The notes under the pieces: generated by a model
What the model was told of the DNA's origin: nothing
Seen by the model: only the letters and a program-made list of their open reading frames with translations
Databases searched by the model: none
Source of the DNA: an uncultured Corynebacterium sp.
GTDB lineage: Bacteria > Actinomycetota > Actinomycetes > Mycobacteriales > Mycobacteriaceae
NCBI RefSeq assembly: GCF_943914015.1
Contig: NZ_CALUAK010000107.1
Coordinates: 1 to 8,668, forward strand
Direction of reading: 5' to 3'
DNA: 8,668 nt
Translations under genes and position numbers: made by a program
In this document: piece after piece, positions 1-6,330 of the stretch
Numbering within the stretch: the stretch's first letter is position 1
Layout: each line of letters begins with the position of its first letter

Positions 1-6
1 GTCCAC

Positions 7-528
7 ATCAGCGCTGAAGCTCGCATCAATGAGCGAATCCGAGTTCCCGAGGTCCGTCTTATCGGACCTAGTGGTGAGCAGGTTGGCATCGTTAAGATTA
101 AGGATGCTCAACGGCTCGCGTACGATGCCGACCTTGATTTGGTCGAAGTCGCACCCAAGGCTAAGCCTCCCGTGTGCAAAATCATGGACTACGGGAAATA
201 CAAGTATGAGCAGGCACAGAAAGCTCGCGAGGCTCGGAAGAACCAGCAGCAGACTGTGGTCAAGGAACAGAAGCTTCGTCCCAAGATCGATGATCACGAT
301 TACGAGACGAAGAAGGGCAATGTCGTCCGATTCCTGGAGAAGGGCTCCAAGGTAAAGGTGACCATCATGTTCCGCGGTAGGGAGCAATCCCGTCCGGAGC
401 TTGGTTACCGGCTGCTGGAGCGTCTCGCGGAAGACGTTAAGGACTACGGTACCGTCGAGTCCCGCCCGAAGCAGGACGGCCGCAATATGACGATGGTTCT
501 CGGACCTGTCCGCAAGGGCAAGAAGTAA
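7..528 (+). CDS. infC: Translation initiation factor IF-3
   Basis: IF-3 binds the 30S subunit, keeps it apart from 50S and checks the start codon and initiator tRNA. The frame is open from base 1 and reads RINERIRVPEVRL, then VAPKAKPPVCKIMDYGKYKYE (IF-3 N-domain signature with the linker helix) and, in the C-domain, KVKVTIMFRGRE and KQDGRNMTMVLGP. From the ATC at 7-9 the product is 173 residues, the usual size for compact IF-3s, and the residues ISAEARINER line up with the normal family N-terminus. No ATG, GTG or TTG lies between the left edge and conserved sequence (the first in-frame TTG, at 139, is well inside the N-domain). An ATC start is therefore my choice, in keeping with the rare AUU/AUC starts known for infC. 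Only six bases precede it, so its ribosome site is outside the window and a start further left is possible. It is the first visible gene of the infC-rpmI-rplT operon. Confidence 0.96.
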   Translation: MSAEARINERIRVPEVRLIGPSGEQVGIVKIKDAQRLAYDADLDLVEVAPKAKPPVCKIMDYGKYKYEQAQKAREARKNQQQTVVKEQKLRPKIDDHDYETKKGNVVRFLEKGSKVKVTIMFRGREQSRPELGYRLLERLAEDVKDYGTVESRPKQDGRNMTMVLGPVRKGKK

Positions 529-571
529 ACCATCTGCAAGCAGAACTTTTGAAAGAGTAAGGACTTATCCC

Positions 572-766
572 ATGAAGCAGAAGACCCATAAGGGCATGGC
601 TAAGCGTGTGAAGATTTCTGGCAAGGGCAAGCTCCGCCGTGAGCGTGCAGGCCGTCGCCACCTTCTTGAGAGCAAGCCTTCGAAGCGCACCCGCCGTCTC
701 AAGGGCACCGTGGATGTTGCCCCGGCAGACGTCAAGCGCGTAAAGCGCCTTCTTGGCAAGGCATAA
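572..766 (+). CDS. rpmI: 50S ribosomal protein L35 (bL35)
   Basis: A small, very basic 64-residue protein of the large ribosomal subunit, the usual length for bL35. It shows the family opening KQKTHKGMAKRVKISGKGK and the later RAGRRHLLESKPSKRTRRL. It binds 23S rRNA and sits in the 50S subunit. The start is supported by AAGGA at 559-563, eight bases before ATG. It lies 43 bases after infC and 54 bases before rplT in the same direction, the classic infC-rpmI-rplT order, so the three are almost surely one transcript. In other bacteria this operon is autoregulated by L20; I see no clear L20-binding mimic in the short spacers here. Confidence 0.98.
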   Translation: MKQKTHKGMAKRVKISGKGKLRRERAGRRHLLESKPSKRTRRLKGTVDVAPADVKRVKRLLGKA

Positions 767-820
767 CTCGCCTCGCCCATAGTCCGATATATCAAGCTAT
801 AAACCGAAGGAAGTATCAAG

Positions 821-1207
821 ATGGCACGTGTGAAGCGTTCAGTTAACGCCAAGAAGAAGCGTCGCGAAATCCTCAAGTCCGCTAAGGGCTACCGTGGCCA
901 GCGTTCCCGCCTGTACCGTAAGGCGAAGGAGCAGTGGCTGCACTCCATGACTTACGCTTACCGCGATCGTCGTAAGCGTAAGAGCCAGTTCCGTCGCCTG
1001 TGGATCACCCGTATCAACGCCGCTGCGCGTATGAACGGGATCACCTACAACCGTCTCATCCAGGGCCTCCGCCTTGCTGAGATCGAGGTTGACCGTAAGA
1101 TCCTCGCTGAACTCGCTGTGAATGACTTCGCTGCGTTCTCCGCAATCTGCGAGGCTGCGAAGAACGCACTCCCCGAGGACGTCAACGCACCGAAGAACGC
1201 TGCCTAA
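821..1207 (+). CDS. rplT: 50S ribosomal protein L20 (bL20)
   Basis: A 128-residue basic protein needed early in 50S assembly, where it binds 23S rRNA. The N-terminal part (about residues 1-60) is a long Lys/Arg-rich extension (MARVKRSVNAKKKRREILK, then GYRGQRSRLYRKAKE). The globular C-domain contains RRLWITRINAAARMNGITYN and ends with a short Ala/Asn-rich tail. GAAGGA at 806-811 gives a good ribosome site, nine bases before ATG. It is the last gene of the infC operon: a strong terminator begins 24 bases after the stop codon. Length and sequence match the family without any oddity. Confidence 0.98.
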   Translation: MARVKRSVNAKKKRREILKSAKGYRGQRSRLYRKAKEQWLHSMTYAYRDRRKRKSQFRRLWITRINAAARMNGITYNRLIQGLRLAEIEVDRKILAELAVNDFAAFSAICEAAKNALPEDVNAPKNAA

Positions 1208-1231
1208 TTTCGTATTAGGTTCCATAGAGAT

Positions 1232-1264
1232 CGCCCGCCGGCTTTTAAGCTGGCGGGCGGCTTT
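1232..1264 (+). terminator. Intrinsic terminator of the infC-rpmI-rplT operon
   Basis: An 11-bp GC-rich stem (CGCCCGCCGGC at 1232-1242 with GCTGGCGGGCG at 1249-1259, one G-U pair) closes a 6-base TTTTAA loop. GCTTT follows directly, a short T run. It sits just after the rplT stop. The hairpin would also form from the minus strand, so it may catch readthrough from the convergent kinase gene, although the T run on that side is poor. Confidence 0.85.
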
Positions 1265-1302
1265 CGTATTCGGAGTGGTATCAATCGGATCCACACTCGT
1301 CA

Positions 1303-1372
1303 AAGGAGGTAAAACAGAACAGTGCGCTGGTGGATCGTCTTGCTTGCTGCTTCGGTGAATGTCCGCAGGTAA
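1303..1372 (+). other. Strong Shine-Dalgarno and 16-codon reading frame (possible micropeptide or gene remnant)
   Basis: AAGGAGGT at 1303-1310 is a near-perfect anti-16S match. Eleven bases later a GTG (1322) opens a frame that stops at TAA 1370-1372 and encodes the hydrophobic peptide MRWWIVLLAASVNVRR. It lies in the gap between the rplT terminator and the 3' end of the minus-strand kinase. The wording loosely resembles the first membrane segment of SMR-family small transporters, so it could be what is left of a truncated gene; it could also be a genuine tiny membrane peptide or chance. No SMR-like sequence continues after the stop. The strong ribosome site is seen; any function is unknown. 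Confidence 0.22.
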
Positions 1373-1410
1373 ACAGAGGCGCCAGCCGGAAATAAATCTT
1401 TGTCGTCGGG

Positions 1411-2343
1411 TTAGGGGACGAGGAAGAAACCAGTGGCAGGGGCGACTTCGATCTCGATGGGCGGATCGCTAACGAAGTCACCATCGGAGTAGACAGGCGC
1501 TCCCTTGAGCTCTACCCTGACATTCTTGGCGTGGTACGTGTTGACCCCATCCTGGCTGGAAAACTCTCCCTTAAAGATTTTGGGGAACGTCTTCAACGCC
1601 TGGGGCAGGCTCATACCGTTAATGACCGTGATATCTAGAAGTCCATCGGTCTGATCAGCGGCGGGACTGATCTTCATGCCACCGCCGTAGGAACTTGTGT
1701 TACCCACAGCAACCGTAGTGAACAGGTCTTGTTCCAACACCCGGTCATGGTCGAGCGTGATCGTTGCCGGGTAGCCGTGGAAATTGAGTGCCTCGAGGAA
1801 CACTGCCAACACGTAACGCGGGGTCCCCGTCGGCCAGGTGAGACGGTTTGTCCGGTCGTTTACGCGAGAATCGAAGCCACAGCACGTGATGGTAGCGAAG
1901 TACTCGCTGGTGCCATCTTCAGTTGTGTGGATACCGAGGTCGGTGTGCTGTACTTTCCCCTCTGCGATTAGGCGTGCGGCCTTTACCGGATTCCTGGGAA
2001 TCCCATAGTGGTGGGCGAAGTCGTTGCCGGTGCCTGCAGGAATGATTCCCATCGGCACGTCTGTTCCGGCCTGGGCCTGGAGTACATGGTGGATGAGACC
2101 GTCCCCACCGGAGACGACAATTGCGTCGATATGCGGATCGCGGATCATCCAGGAGGCAATATCCCGTGTTGATTCGGGATCAAGACCCGTCGCTGACGTG
2201 ACGTTGACACCATGCCGGACGAATTCTGCGACCGCCTCGGCTGTAGCCTCCTGAGAGCGGTTTCCTGATTCAGGATTCGTGATGATGCCCACCCGGTTGA
2301 TTGCTCGTTTTTCGGGTGCGTACACATCGGATTGAGCAGTCAC
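1411..2343 (-). CDS. Diacylglycerol/lipid kinase, DagK (YegS/DgkB) family
   Basis: A 310-residue soluble or membrane-associated kinase of the diacylglycerol kinase catalytic superfamily, which uses ATP to phosphorylate a lipid hydroxyl (diacylglycerol to phosphatidic acid, or a related lipid). Visible motifs are VGIITNPESG (14-23), SGGDG (78-82, nucleotide site), PAGTGND (102-108), and NTSSYGGGMKISP followed by DGLLDI (215-238). Near the C-terminus the usual DGE triplet reads DGD (SDGDF, 286-290), so acidity is kept but the Glu is replaced. Lys/Arg-poor ends and no signal peptide suggest a cytoplasmic protein acting at the membrane face. The start is GTG at 2343-2341, backed by AAAGG (plus-strand 2350-2354) six bases upstream. 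It is transcribed alone, opposite to its neighbours. Exact substrate is not decided by sequence. Confidence 0.92.
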   Translation of the reverse strand: MTAQSDVYAPEKRAINRVGIITNPESGNRSQEATAEAVAEFVRHGVNVTSATGLDPESTRDIASWMIRDPHIDAIVVSGGDGLIHHVLQAQAGTDVPMGIIPAGTGNDFAHHYGIPRNPVKAARLIAEGKVQHTDLGIHTTEDGTSEYFATITCCGFDSRVNDRTNRLTWPTGTPRYVLAVFLEALNFHGYPATITLDHDRVLEQDLFTTVAVGNTSSYGGGMKISPAADQTDGLLDITVINGMSLPQALKTFPKIFKGEFSSQDGVNTYHAKNVRVELKGAPVYSDGDFVSDPPIEIEVAPATGFFLVP

Positions 2344-3057
2344 AGAAGGCCTTTCATTTCAGCGGGCGGGGCGCGCCCTCGAGGGGCAACACGCGTTACC
2401 TTTTGCCGATTATAGACGTTGCCATGTGGGTTTTTGCGGTGGGGACCGGTACTTCTGAATTCGCTAGACAGCTTTGGCTGGTCCCTGTGATGCGAAGTAC
2501 GCAGTAGAGTCCGATGGCCAGCCACTGAGTACCCTATGGATGAAAAGGAAGAATGCTACATCTTTTGCTGCTCGTGTGATAGAGATTGGAACGATTGGCG
2601 GGGGATTTTAAGAAACTCAGGCTAGCGGTGTGGTGGCGAGTGATCGGTACTTTAGATCGGTACGCTCTGGATAGCTGGTTTTATCAGTACAGTAGCCAAA
2701 GGCTCGCTAGCGCCACAGGAACATCATTATTGCCCAAACATCAATCGTGAGTACTCGGTAAAGATGGCGGTAAGGCTGGCTGGGTAGTACGGGGCAGTAG
2801 GAACCGCGGCGTGCAAGGCAGATCGGCAATCGAAGGAAAGGGGAGACGAAGGGACAATAAAGGCACGGCGGGGACCCCACCAGACGCTACAAGGCTTCAG
2901 ACATACGGAAAGCGCCGAAAGTGGCGAAATATCGACGTAGTAAATAGAGGAGAAAGGGTTTCGCGCTACCATTGCGTGTACACCCGCATGAAAGGAATCC
3001 GCTGCGCCGTGATGCAGTGGTTGTGATCGTTACCGATGGAGAAGAAAGCAGGACACG
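2344..3057. other. Gene-free stretch between the kinase and the TM2 gene
   Basis: About 0.7 kb between two divergent genes with no reading frame that looks like a protein. It holds the kinase promoter at its left end and a 9-base tandem repeat GATCGGTAC (2642-2650 and 2655-2663, unit spacing 13). Further right are an almost uninterrupted purine-rich tract around 2829-2868 and the 8-base palindrome GTGTACAC (2976-2983). I see no tRNA, no clean intrinsic terminator and no convincing promoter for the rightward genes. It may hold a promoter, an untranslated RNA or a decayed gene. Confidence 0.5.
2409..2414 (-). promoter_or_regulatory. Probable -10 element (TATAAT) of the lipid kinase gene
   Basis: On the minus strand the hexamer TATAAT, a perfect sigma-A -10, lies 65 bases before the kinase GTG and predicts a transcript start near 2402. 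The -35 region at 17-18 bases spacing (GCAAAA/CGCAAA) is poor, which is common in corynebacterial promoters. The leader of roughly 58 bases contains an imperfect CCCTCGAGGG palindrome before the ribosome site. Confidence 0.45.
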
Positions 3058-3594
3058 ATGTCATCACCGTATAACCCGGATGACTTTGACCGCGATGGCA
3101 TGCCGATCAAGCACAAGAATGGTCACCAATCGCCTGGTTCGCCGGCTGGGCAGGGGAGCTGGCAGATGCCACAGAATCCACCGCGCTTTGGGGAAACGTC
3201 CTTCGACACACCGATGGGCAATGACAGTGCACCGACGTGGCAGCAGGCCGCAGGGCAGGATTGGCGCGGGCAGTCGGTGCCGGCACCGATGAACAACGCG
3301 TACGGTTTCGCACAGGGCATGTCACCGGTGAGCGATAAGAACTGGATCCTTGCTCTCGTACTGCTTCTCGTCGGCGGAGGTTTCGGCGTACACAATTTCT
3401 ACTTGGGCAAAATGAATCACGGAATTGGCCAGCTGGGTTTGAACATCGTGGGCTGGGTGCTTTTCGTGAGCATCTTGGGAATTCCTTTCGCACTGGTGAG
3501 CTGGGGCCTTCTTTCTGTTTGGTTGTTTGTCGAGTTCCTCATGCTCATCATCAACGGTGGTACTGATGGGAACGGGAAGCCGATGCGCCCATGA
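3058..3594 (+). CDS. TM2-domain membrane protein
   Basis: A 178-residue protein. Residues 1-90 are a Pro/Gln/Gly/Asn-rich, probably disordered cytoplasmic region. Residues 91-178 form a TM2 domain: KNWILALVLLLVGGGFGVH, the family signature HNFYLGK (112-118), two further hydrophobic stretches at about 126-140 and 143-165, and the closing D-x-x-G-K (170-174). TM2 proteins are small membrane proteins found in all domains, mostly without known biochemical role. There is no signal peptide. The ATG at 3058 is preceded by AGGA (3050-3053). Its TGA overlaps the ATG of the downstream methyltransferase (ATGA, 3591-3594), so the pair is probably co-transcribed and coupled. Function in the cell is unknown. 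Confidence 0.9.
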   Translation: MSSPYNPDDFDRDGMPIKHKNGHQSPGSPAGQGSWQMPQNPPRFGETSFDTPMGNDSAPTWQQAAGQDWRGQSVPAPMNNAYGFAQGMSPVSDKNWILALVLLLVGGGFGVHNFYLGKMNHGIGQLGLNIVGWVLFVSILGIPFALVSWGLLSVWLFVEFLMLIINGGTDGNGKPMRP

Positions 3595-4793
3595 GCAACA
3601 GAGGAGGGTTCCGCTCGCGGTCCCGCAGTGAAAACCAGCACAATTCCGAAAGAGATTCTGGCCGTGACACCGTGGCTCATGAGCAGCGTCGAGAATCACA
3701 CTCTGGTTCTGCGGAGCGTGCCAACCAGCGCAATAATCACGCGAATAATCAGAGTCGCAAGCGTGGTGGGCGCTCTCACCACGGAAACCAGGGTAATCAC
3801 CATCCCCGTAGGAATGGTTCGCCACGGGGCGGTTACCGGCGTAAGGAAGAGAACGCTCGCGCGTCTTCGTCGGAGGAGCAGGTAACTACAACGGATTCCG
3901 GTGAGCAGATTTACAGCGAGCGCACGCCTCGAGTGGTTAATGCTGCGAAGCTCAAGCGGTCTGCCACGCGAAAGAAGGCGAAGCGCTTCCTCGTCGAGGG
4001 CGAAAACAGTGTTGAGGCAGCCGTGGCCACAGGTGCTGCCACGGATGTCTTTGTCACGAAGTCTGCTGCAACACGTTTTACCGACATTGTTGATGCGGCC
4101 CGTGCCATGGATGCCTACGTGCATTTCATCGATGAGAAGGCAGCAAAAAACCTACAAGATACGGTGACATCCACTGGTATTTTTGCCGTCTGCAGAGAGG
4201 TTTTGTGGTCGCCACGGGATGTTCTTTCAGGCAAGCCGACGCTTGTCAGTGTTCCCGTGGAAACCAATGAGCCCGGTAACGCAGGAACGCTCATTCGCGT
4301 TGCAGATGCGATGGGGGCCAATGCCGTTCTCTTCGCTGGTGATACCGTCGATCCGCAGTCTGGCAAAGCGGCACGGAGCTCTGCTGGTTCACTCTTCCAT
4401 ATCCCGGTAGCGAGAGAGCGCAACATCATGAAAGTCATCAGCATGTTGCGTGCCCGTGGGTTAGCTATTGTGGCCACGGCGGCAGACGGTGAAGTCGACC
4501 TCACCGAGGCCGAGGAACTCCTATCGCAACCCACAGCGTGGTTGTTCGGCAACGAGGCGCACGGCCTGCCGGAGGAACTCCAGGCGCAGGCTGACTACCG
4601 TGTTCGGATCCCGATCCGCGGTCGCGCGGAATCGCTAAACCTCGCCACTGCGGCATCGATTTGCCTGTTTGAGTCCTCCAAGTACCAAGCGCAGGCGCAG
4701 CAGTCTGAGGGCCCGGCAGAAGATCAGGCCACCGTCGATGGTGGCGGTCGGTCATCAGAGGATGAAAACATAGTCAAAGGTGACGAGGAATAG
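3591..4793 (+). CDS. SpoU/TrmH-family RNA 2'-O-methyltransferase with long disordered N-terminus
   Basis: A 400-residue SPOUT-class enzyme expected to transfer a methyl group from S-adenosylmethionine to a ribose 2'-OH in rRNA or tRNA. The substrate-binding domain begins near residue 108 (SERTPRVVNAAKLKR, then KRFLVEGENSVEAA). The trefoil-knot catalytic domain shows motif 1 NEPGNAGTLIRVADAMGAN (226-244, Arg236), motif 2 LFGNEAHGLPEE (318-329) and motif 3 IPIRGRAESLNLATAAS (340-356). Residues 1-105 are an extra, low-complexity stretch rich in Arg, Asn, His, Gly and Ser, with three RGG triplets (4-6, 58-60, 79-81) and an RSRSRS run (8-13). The tail 366-400 is acidic. The start ATG overlaps the TM2 stop (ATGA). 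It has little Shine-Dalgarno of its own, so translation probably depends on coupling. The next Met is inside the enzyme domain, so the frame supports the long form unless a GTG is used. The target nucleotide is not known. Confidence 0.93.
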   Translation: MSNRGGFRSRSRSENQHNSERDSGRDTVAHEQRRESHSGSAERANQRNNHANNQSRKRGGRSHHGNQGNHHPRRNGSPRGGYRRKEENARASSSEEQVTTTDSGEQIYSERTPRVVNAAKLKRSATRKKAKRFLVEGENSVEAAVATGAATDVFVTKSAATRFTDIVDAARAMDAYVHFIDEKAAKNLQDTVTSTGIFAVCREVLWSPRDVLSGKPTLVSVPVETNEPGNAGTLIRVADAMGANAVLFAGDTVDPQSGKAARSSAGSLFHIPVARERNIMKVISMLRARGLAIVATAADGEVDLTEAEELLSQPTAWLFGNEAHGLPEELQAQADYRVRIPIRGRAESLNLATAASICLFESSKYQAQAQQSEGPAEDQATVDGGGRSSEDENIVKGDEE

Positions 4794-5192
4794 ACCCTGT
4801 AATTCTGGCGATACGGGTTGCAGAAGGAAACCGAACATTGGCTCGGGATATGCGCTGCGTTCCTGTGCCAGAATCCCGGAAATCCGTTAGGCACAGGCTC
4901 GGAGCTTCATCTGCCGTGGCAGTGCTGATTCTTGGCAACAGGGGAAGCTCCGTGGTGACATGTGAAGCTGCTTGTGTGGAAAAAGACTGACCGAGTGGGT
5001 ACTTCGAGCAAGGCTCGACTACATTAATACTTTACAAACACTACTGTGCAGCGAGGATTCAATTCTTTGCATAGGCAGTGGCTGTGGCGGGACGTACACC
5101 GTGGTGGCGATGAGCTTGCCAGTGCACTCACTACGCCGGCGGAACGTCCTTTGAGAATAGGAAAACGTACGTAAAAAGAGGAATTGCGAAAA
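4794..5192. other. Structured intergenic region / possible pheS leader
   Basis: Nearly 400 bases without a convincing gene. It holds several perfect inverted repeats: CCTGTGCC/GGCACAGG (4862-4869/4890-4897); CGGAGCTTC/GAAGCTCCG (4900-4908/4944-4952) with a nested CTGC-CGTG-GCAG hairpin (4911-4922); and TCGAGC/GCTCGA with a 3-base loop (5004-5009/5013-5018). A weak -10-like TACATT lies at 5020-5025, without a clear -35. None of the stems is followed by a T run. The pheS promoter must lie here or further upstream, but I cannot place it. No Phe-rich leader peptide and no T-box consensus are visible. Confidence 0.5.
5177..5182 (+). promoter_or_regulatory. Ribosome binding site deciding the pheS start
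   Basis: AGAGGA is ten bases before GTG 5193. The longer frame opened by TTG 5184 would leave only one base between this site and the start, which the ribosome could not use. GTG 5193 is therefore preferred, and its product (MSEVQITEQ) begins like other corynebacterial PheS proteins. Confidence 0.7.
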
Positions 5193-6230
5193 GTGAGCGA
5201 AGTGCAGATCACCGAACAGGATATGAACGATGCCAGAGATGCGGCGATCGCTGCCTTTGACGCGGCGAGCAACCTGGAGGAGCTCTCCGTTGCCCGCCAC
5301 GACCACCTCGGCGACGCTGCCCCCATTCCGCAGGCGCGCCGCTCACTCGGGTCCCTTCCCAAAGACCAGCGTAAGGATGCCGGCCGTCTGGTGAACATGG
5401 CCCGTGGCGCAGTGGAGAAGCACTACGCCCAGGTGAAGAAAGTTCTGGAGGAAAAGCGTAACGCGGAGGTGCTCGTCGCTGAGCGCGAGGATGTCACCGT
5501 AGCGTCGACACGTCGCCAGGTGGGTGCCATGCATCCCATCACCACCCTTAGTGAAGAGGTTGCCGACATCTTCGTATCCATGGGCTGGGAAATCGCCGAG
5601 GGGCCAGAGGTTGAGGCAGAATACTTCAACTTCGATGCGCTCAACTTCCTCCCTGATCACCCTGCTCGCACCCTGCAGGACACGTTCCATGTGGGGCCTG
5701 AGGGGTCCAAGCAGGTCTTGCGCACGCACACCTCCCCGGTGCAGGTGCGTACGCTGCTCTCCCGCGATTTGCCCGTGTACATTGCCTGCCCCGGTCGCGT
5801 GTTCCGCACCGATGAACTCGATGCCACACACACTCCAGTGTTCCACCAAGTGGAGGGATTGGCCGTGGATAAGGGGCTGACGATGGCCCACCTCAAGGGC
5901 ACCCTTGACCACTTGGCCAAGCGCCTGTTCGGCGAGGGCACGACGACTCGTATGCGCACAAACTACTTCCCGTTCACGGAGCCGTCGGCAGAGGTCGACG
6001 TATGGTTCCCTAACAAGAAGGGTGGCGCTGGCTGGATCGAGTGGGGCGGCTGCGGCATGGTCAATCCGAACGTGCTGCGCGCCGCCGGTATTGATCCGGA
6101 GGTGTACTCCGGTTTCGCCTTCGGAATGGGTCTGGAACGCACGCTGCAGTTCCGCAACGGACTCAGCGATATGCGCGACATGGTGGAAGGCGACATCCGC
6201 TTTACCGCTCCCTTCGGTGTTCGCGCCTAG
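5193..6230 (+). CDS. pheS: Phenylalanine--tRNA ligase, alpha subunit
   Basis: Catalytic subunit of the alpha2beta2 phenylalanyl-tRNA synthetase, which activates phenylalanine with ATP and charges tRNA-Phe. The product from GTG 5193 is 345 residues, normal for bacterial PheS. Residues 1-100 form the N-terminal tRNA-binding coiled coil (EKHYAQVKKVLEEKRNAEV). The class II core follows: motif 1 around GAMHPI (111-116), motif 2 LRTHTSPVQVR (176-186) with FRTDELDATHTP (204-215), the Phe-pocket strand NYFPFTEPSAEVD (257-269), GWIEWGGCGMVNPNVL (280-295), and motif 3 GFAFGMGLERTLQFR (307-321). The Ala in GFAFG is the amino-acid-pocket residue known from E. coli PheS. All key residues are present. pheT follows after an unusually long 125-base spacer that can fold into hairpins. 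Confidence 0.98.
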   Translation: MSEVQITEQDMNDARDAAIAAFDAASNLEELSVARHDHLGDAAPIPQARRSLGSLPKDQRKDAGRLVNMARGAVEKHYAQVKKVLEEKRNAEVLVAEREDVTVASTRRQVGAMHPITTLSEEVADIFVSMGWEIAEGPEVEAEYFNFDALNFLPDHPARTLQDTFHVGPEGSKQVLRTHTSPVQVRTLLSRDLPVYIACPGRVFRTDELDATHTPVFHQVEGLAVDKGLTMAHLKGTLDHLAKRLFGEGTTTRMRTNYFPFTEPSAEVDVWFPNKKGGAGWIEWGGCGMVNPNVLRAAGIDPEVYSGFAFGMGLERTLQFRNGLSDMRDMVEGDIRFTAPFGVRA

Positions 6231-6297
6231 GAGGCGCTGACGCTCCAGCGCTGTGCTCCTCGTGAAATCACCGCGAAGCAAAAGGTAAGCACAGCGC
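6223..6297 (+). promoter_or_regulatory. Alternative hairpins in the pheS-pheT spacer
   Basis: Three stems can form. A is GCGCCT/AGGCGC (6223-6228/6232-6237, across the pheS stop codon). B is GCGCT/AGCGC (6234-6238/6247-6251). C is GCGCTGTGCT/AGCACAGCGC (6248-6257/6288-6297), a perfect 10-bp stem with a 30-base loop. B shares bases with both A and C, so A plus C excludes B. No T run follows C, so it is not a classic terminator; it may act in attenuation, mRNA processing or subunit balance. The pairing is read directly; the role is inferred. Confidence 0.4.
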
Positions 6298-6330
6298 ACC
6301 AACAAAGAACCTATTGACACGTAATTAAAA

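Noticed and set aside
2536..2625. Cys-rich 29-codon frame (MDEKEECYIFCCSCDRDW...)
   Set aside because: No ribosome site before the ATG and no upstream promoter; short enough to arise by chance.
2868..2878. GGGGACCCC-type palindrome as a terminator or operator
   Set aside because: The loop would be a single base and no T run follows.
3322..3825. Minus-strand open frame of 167 codons across the TM2/methyltransferase junction
   Set aside because: Overlaps two supported plus-strand genes and has a His/Cys-rich composition without any domain.
4985..5018. Possible T-box antiterminator (GTGGGTAC next to a hairpin)
   Set aside because: The T-box core (AGGGTGGNACCGCG) is not matched, no specifier stem is visible, and there is no terminator.
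4972..5154. 60-codon frame opened by TTG before pheS
   Set aside because: No ribosome site, weak start, and the sequence resembles no family; it runs through the hairpin at 5004-5018.
5343..6320. Minus-strand open frame of 325 codons opposite pheS
   Set aside because: Shadow of the pheS frame in GC-biased DNA; no family resemblance.
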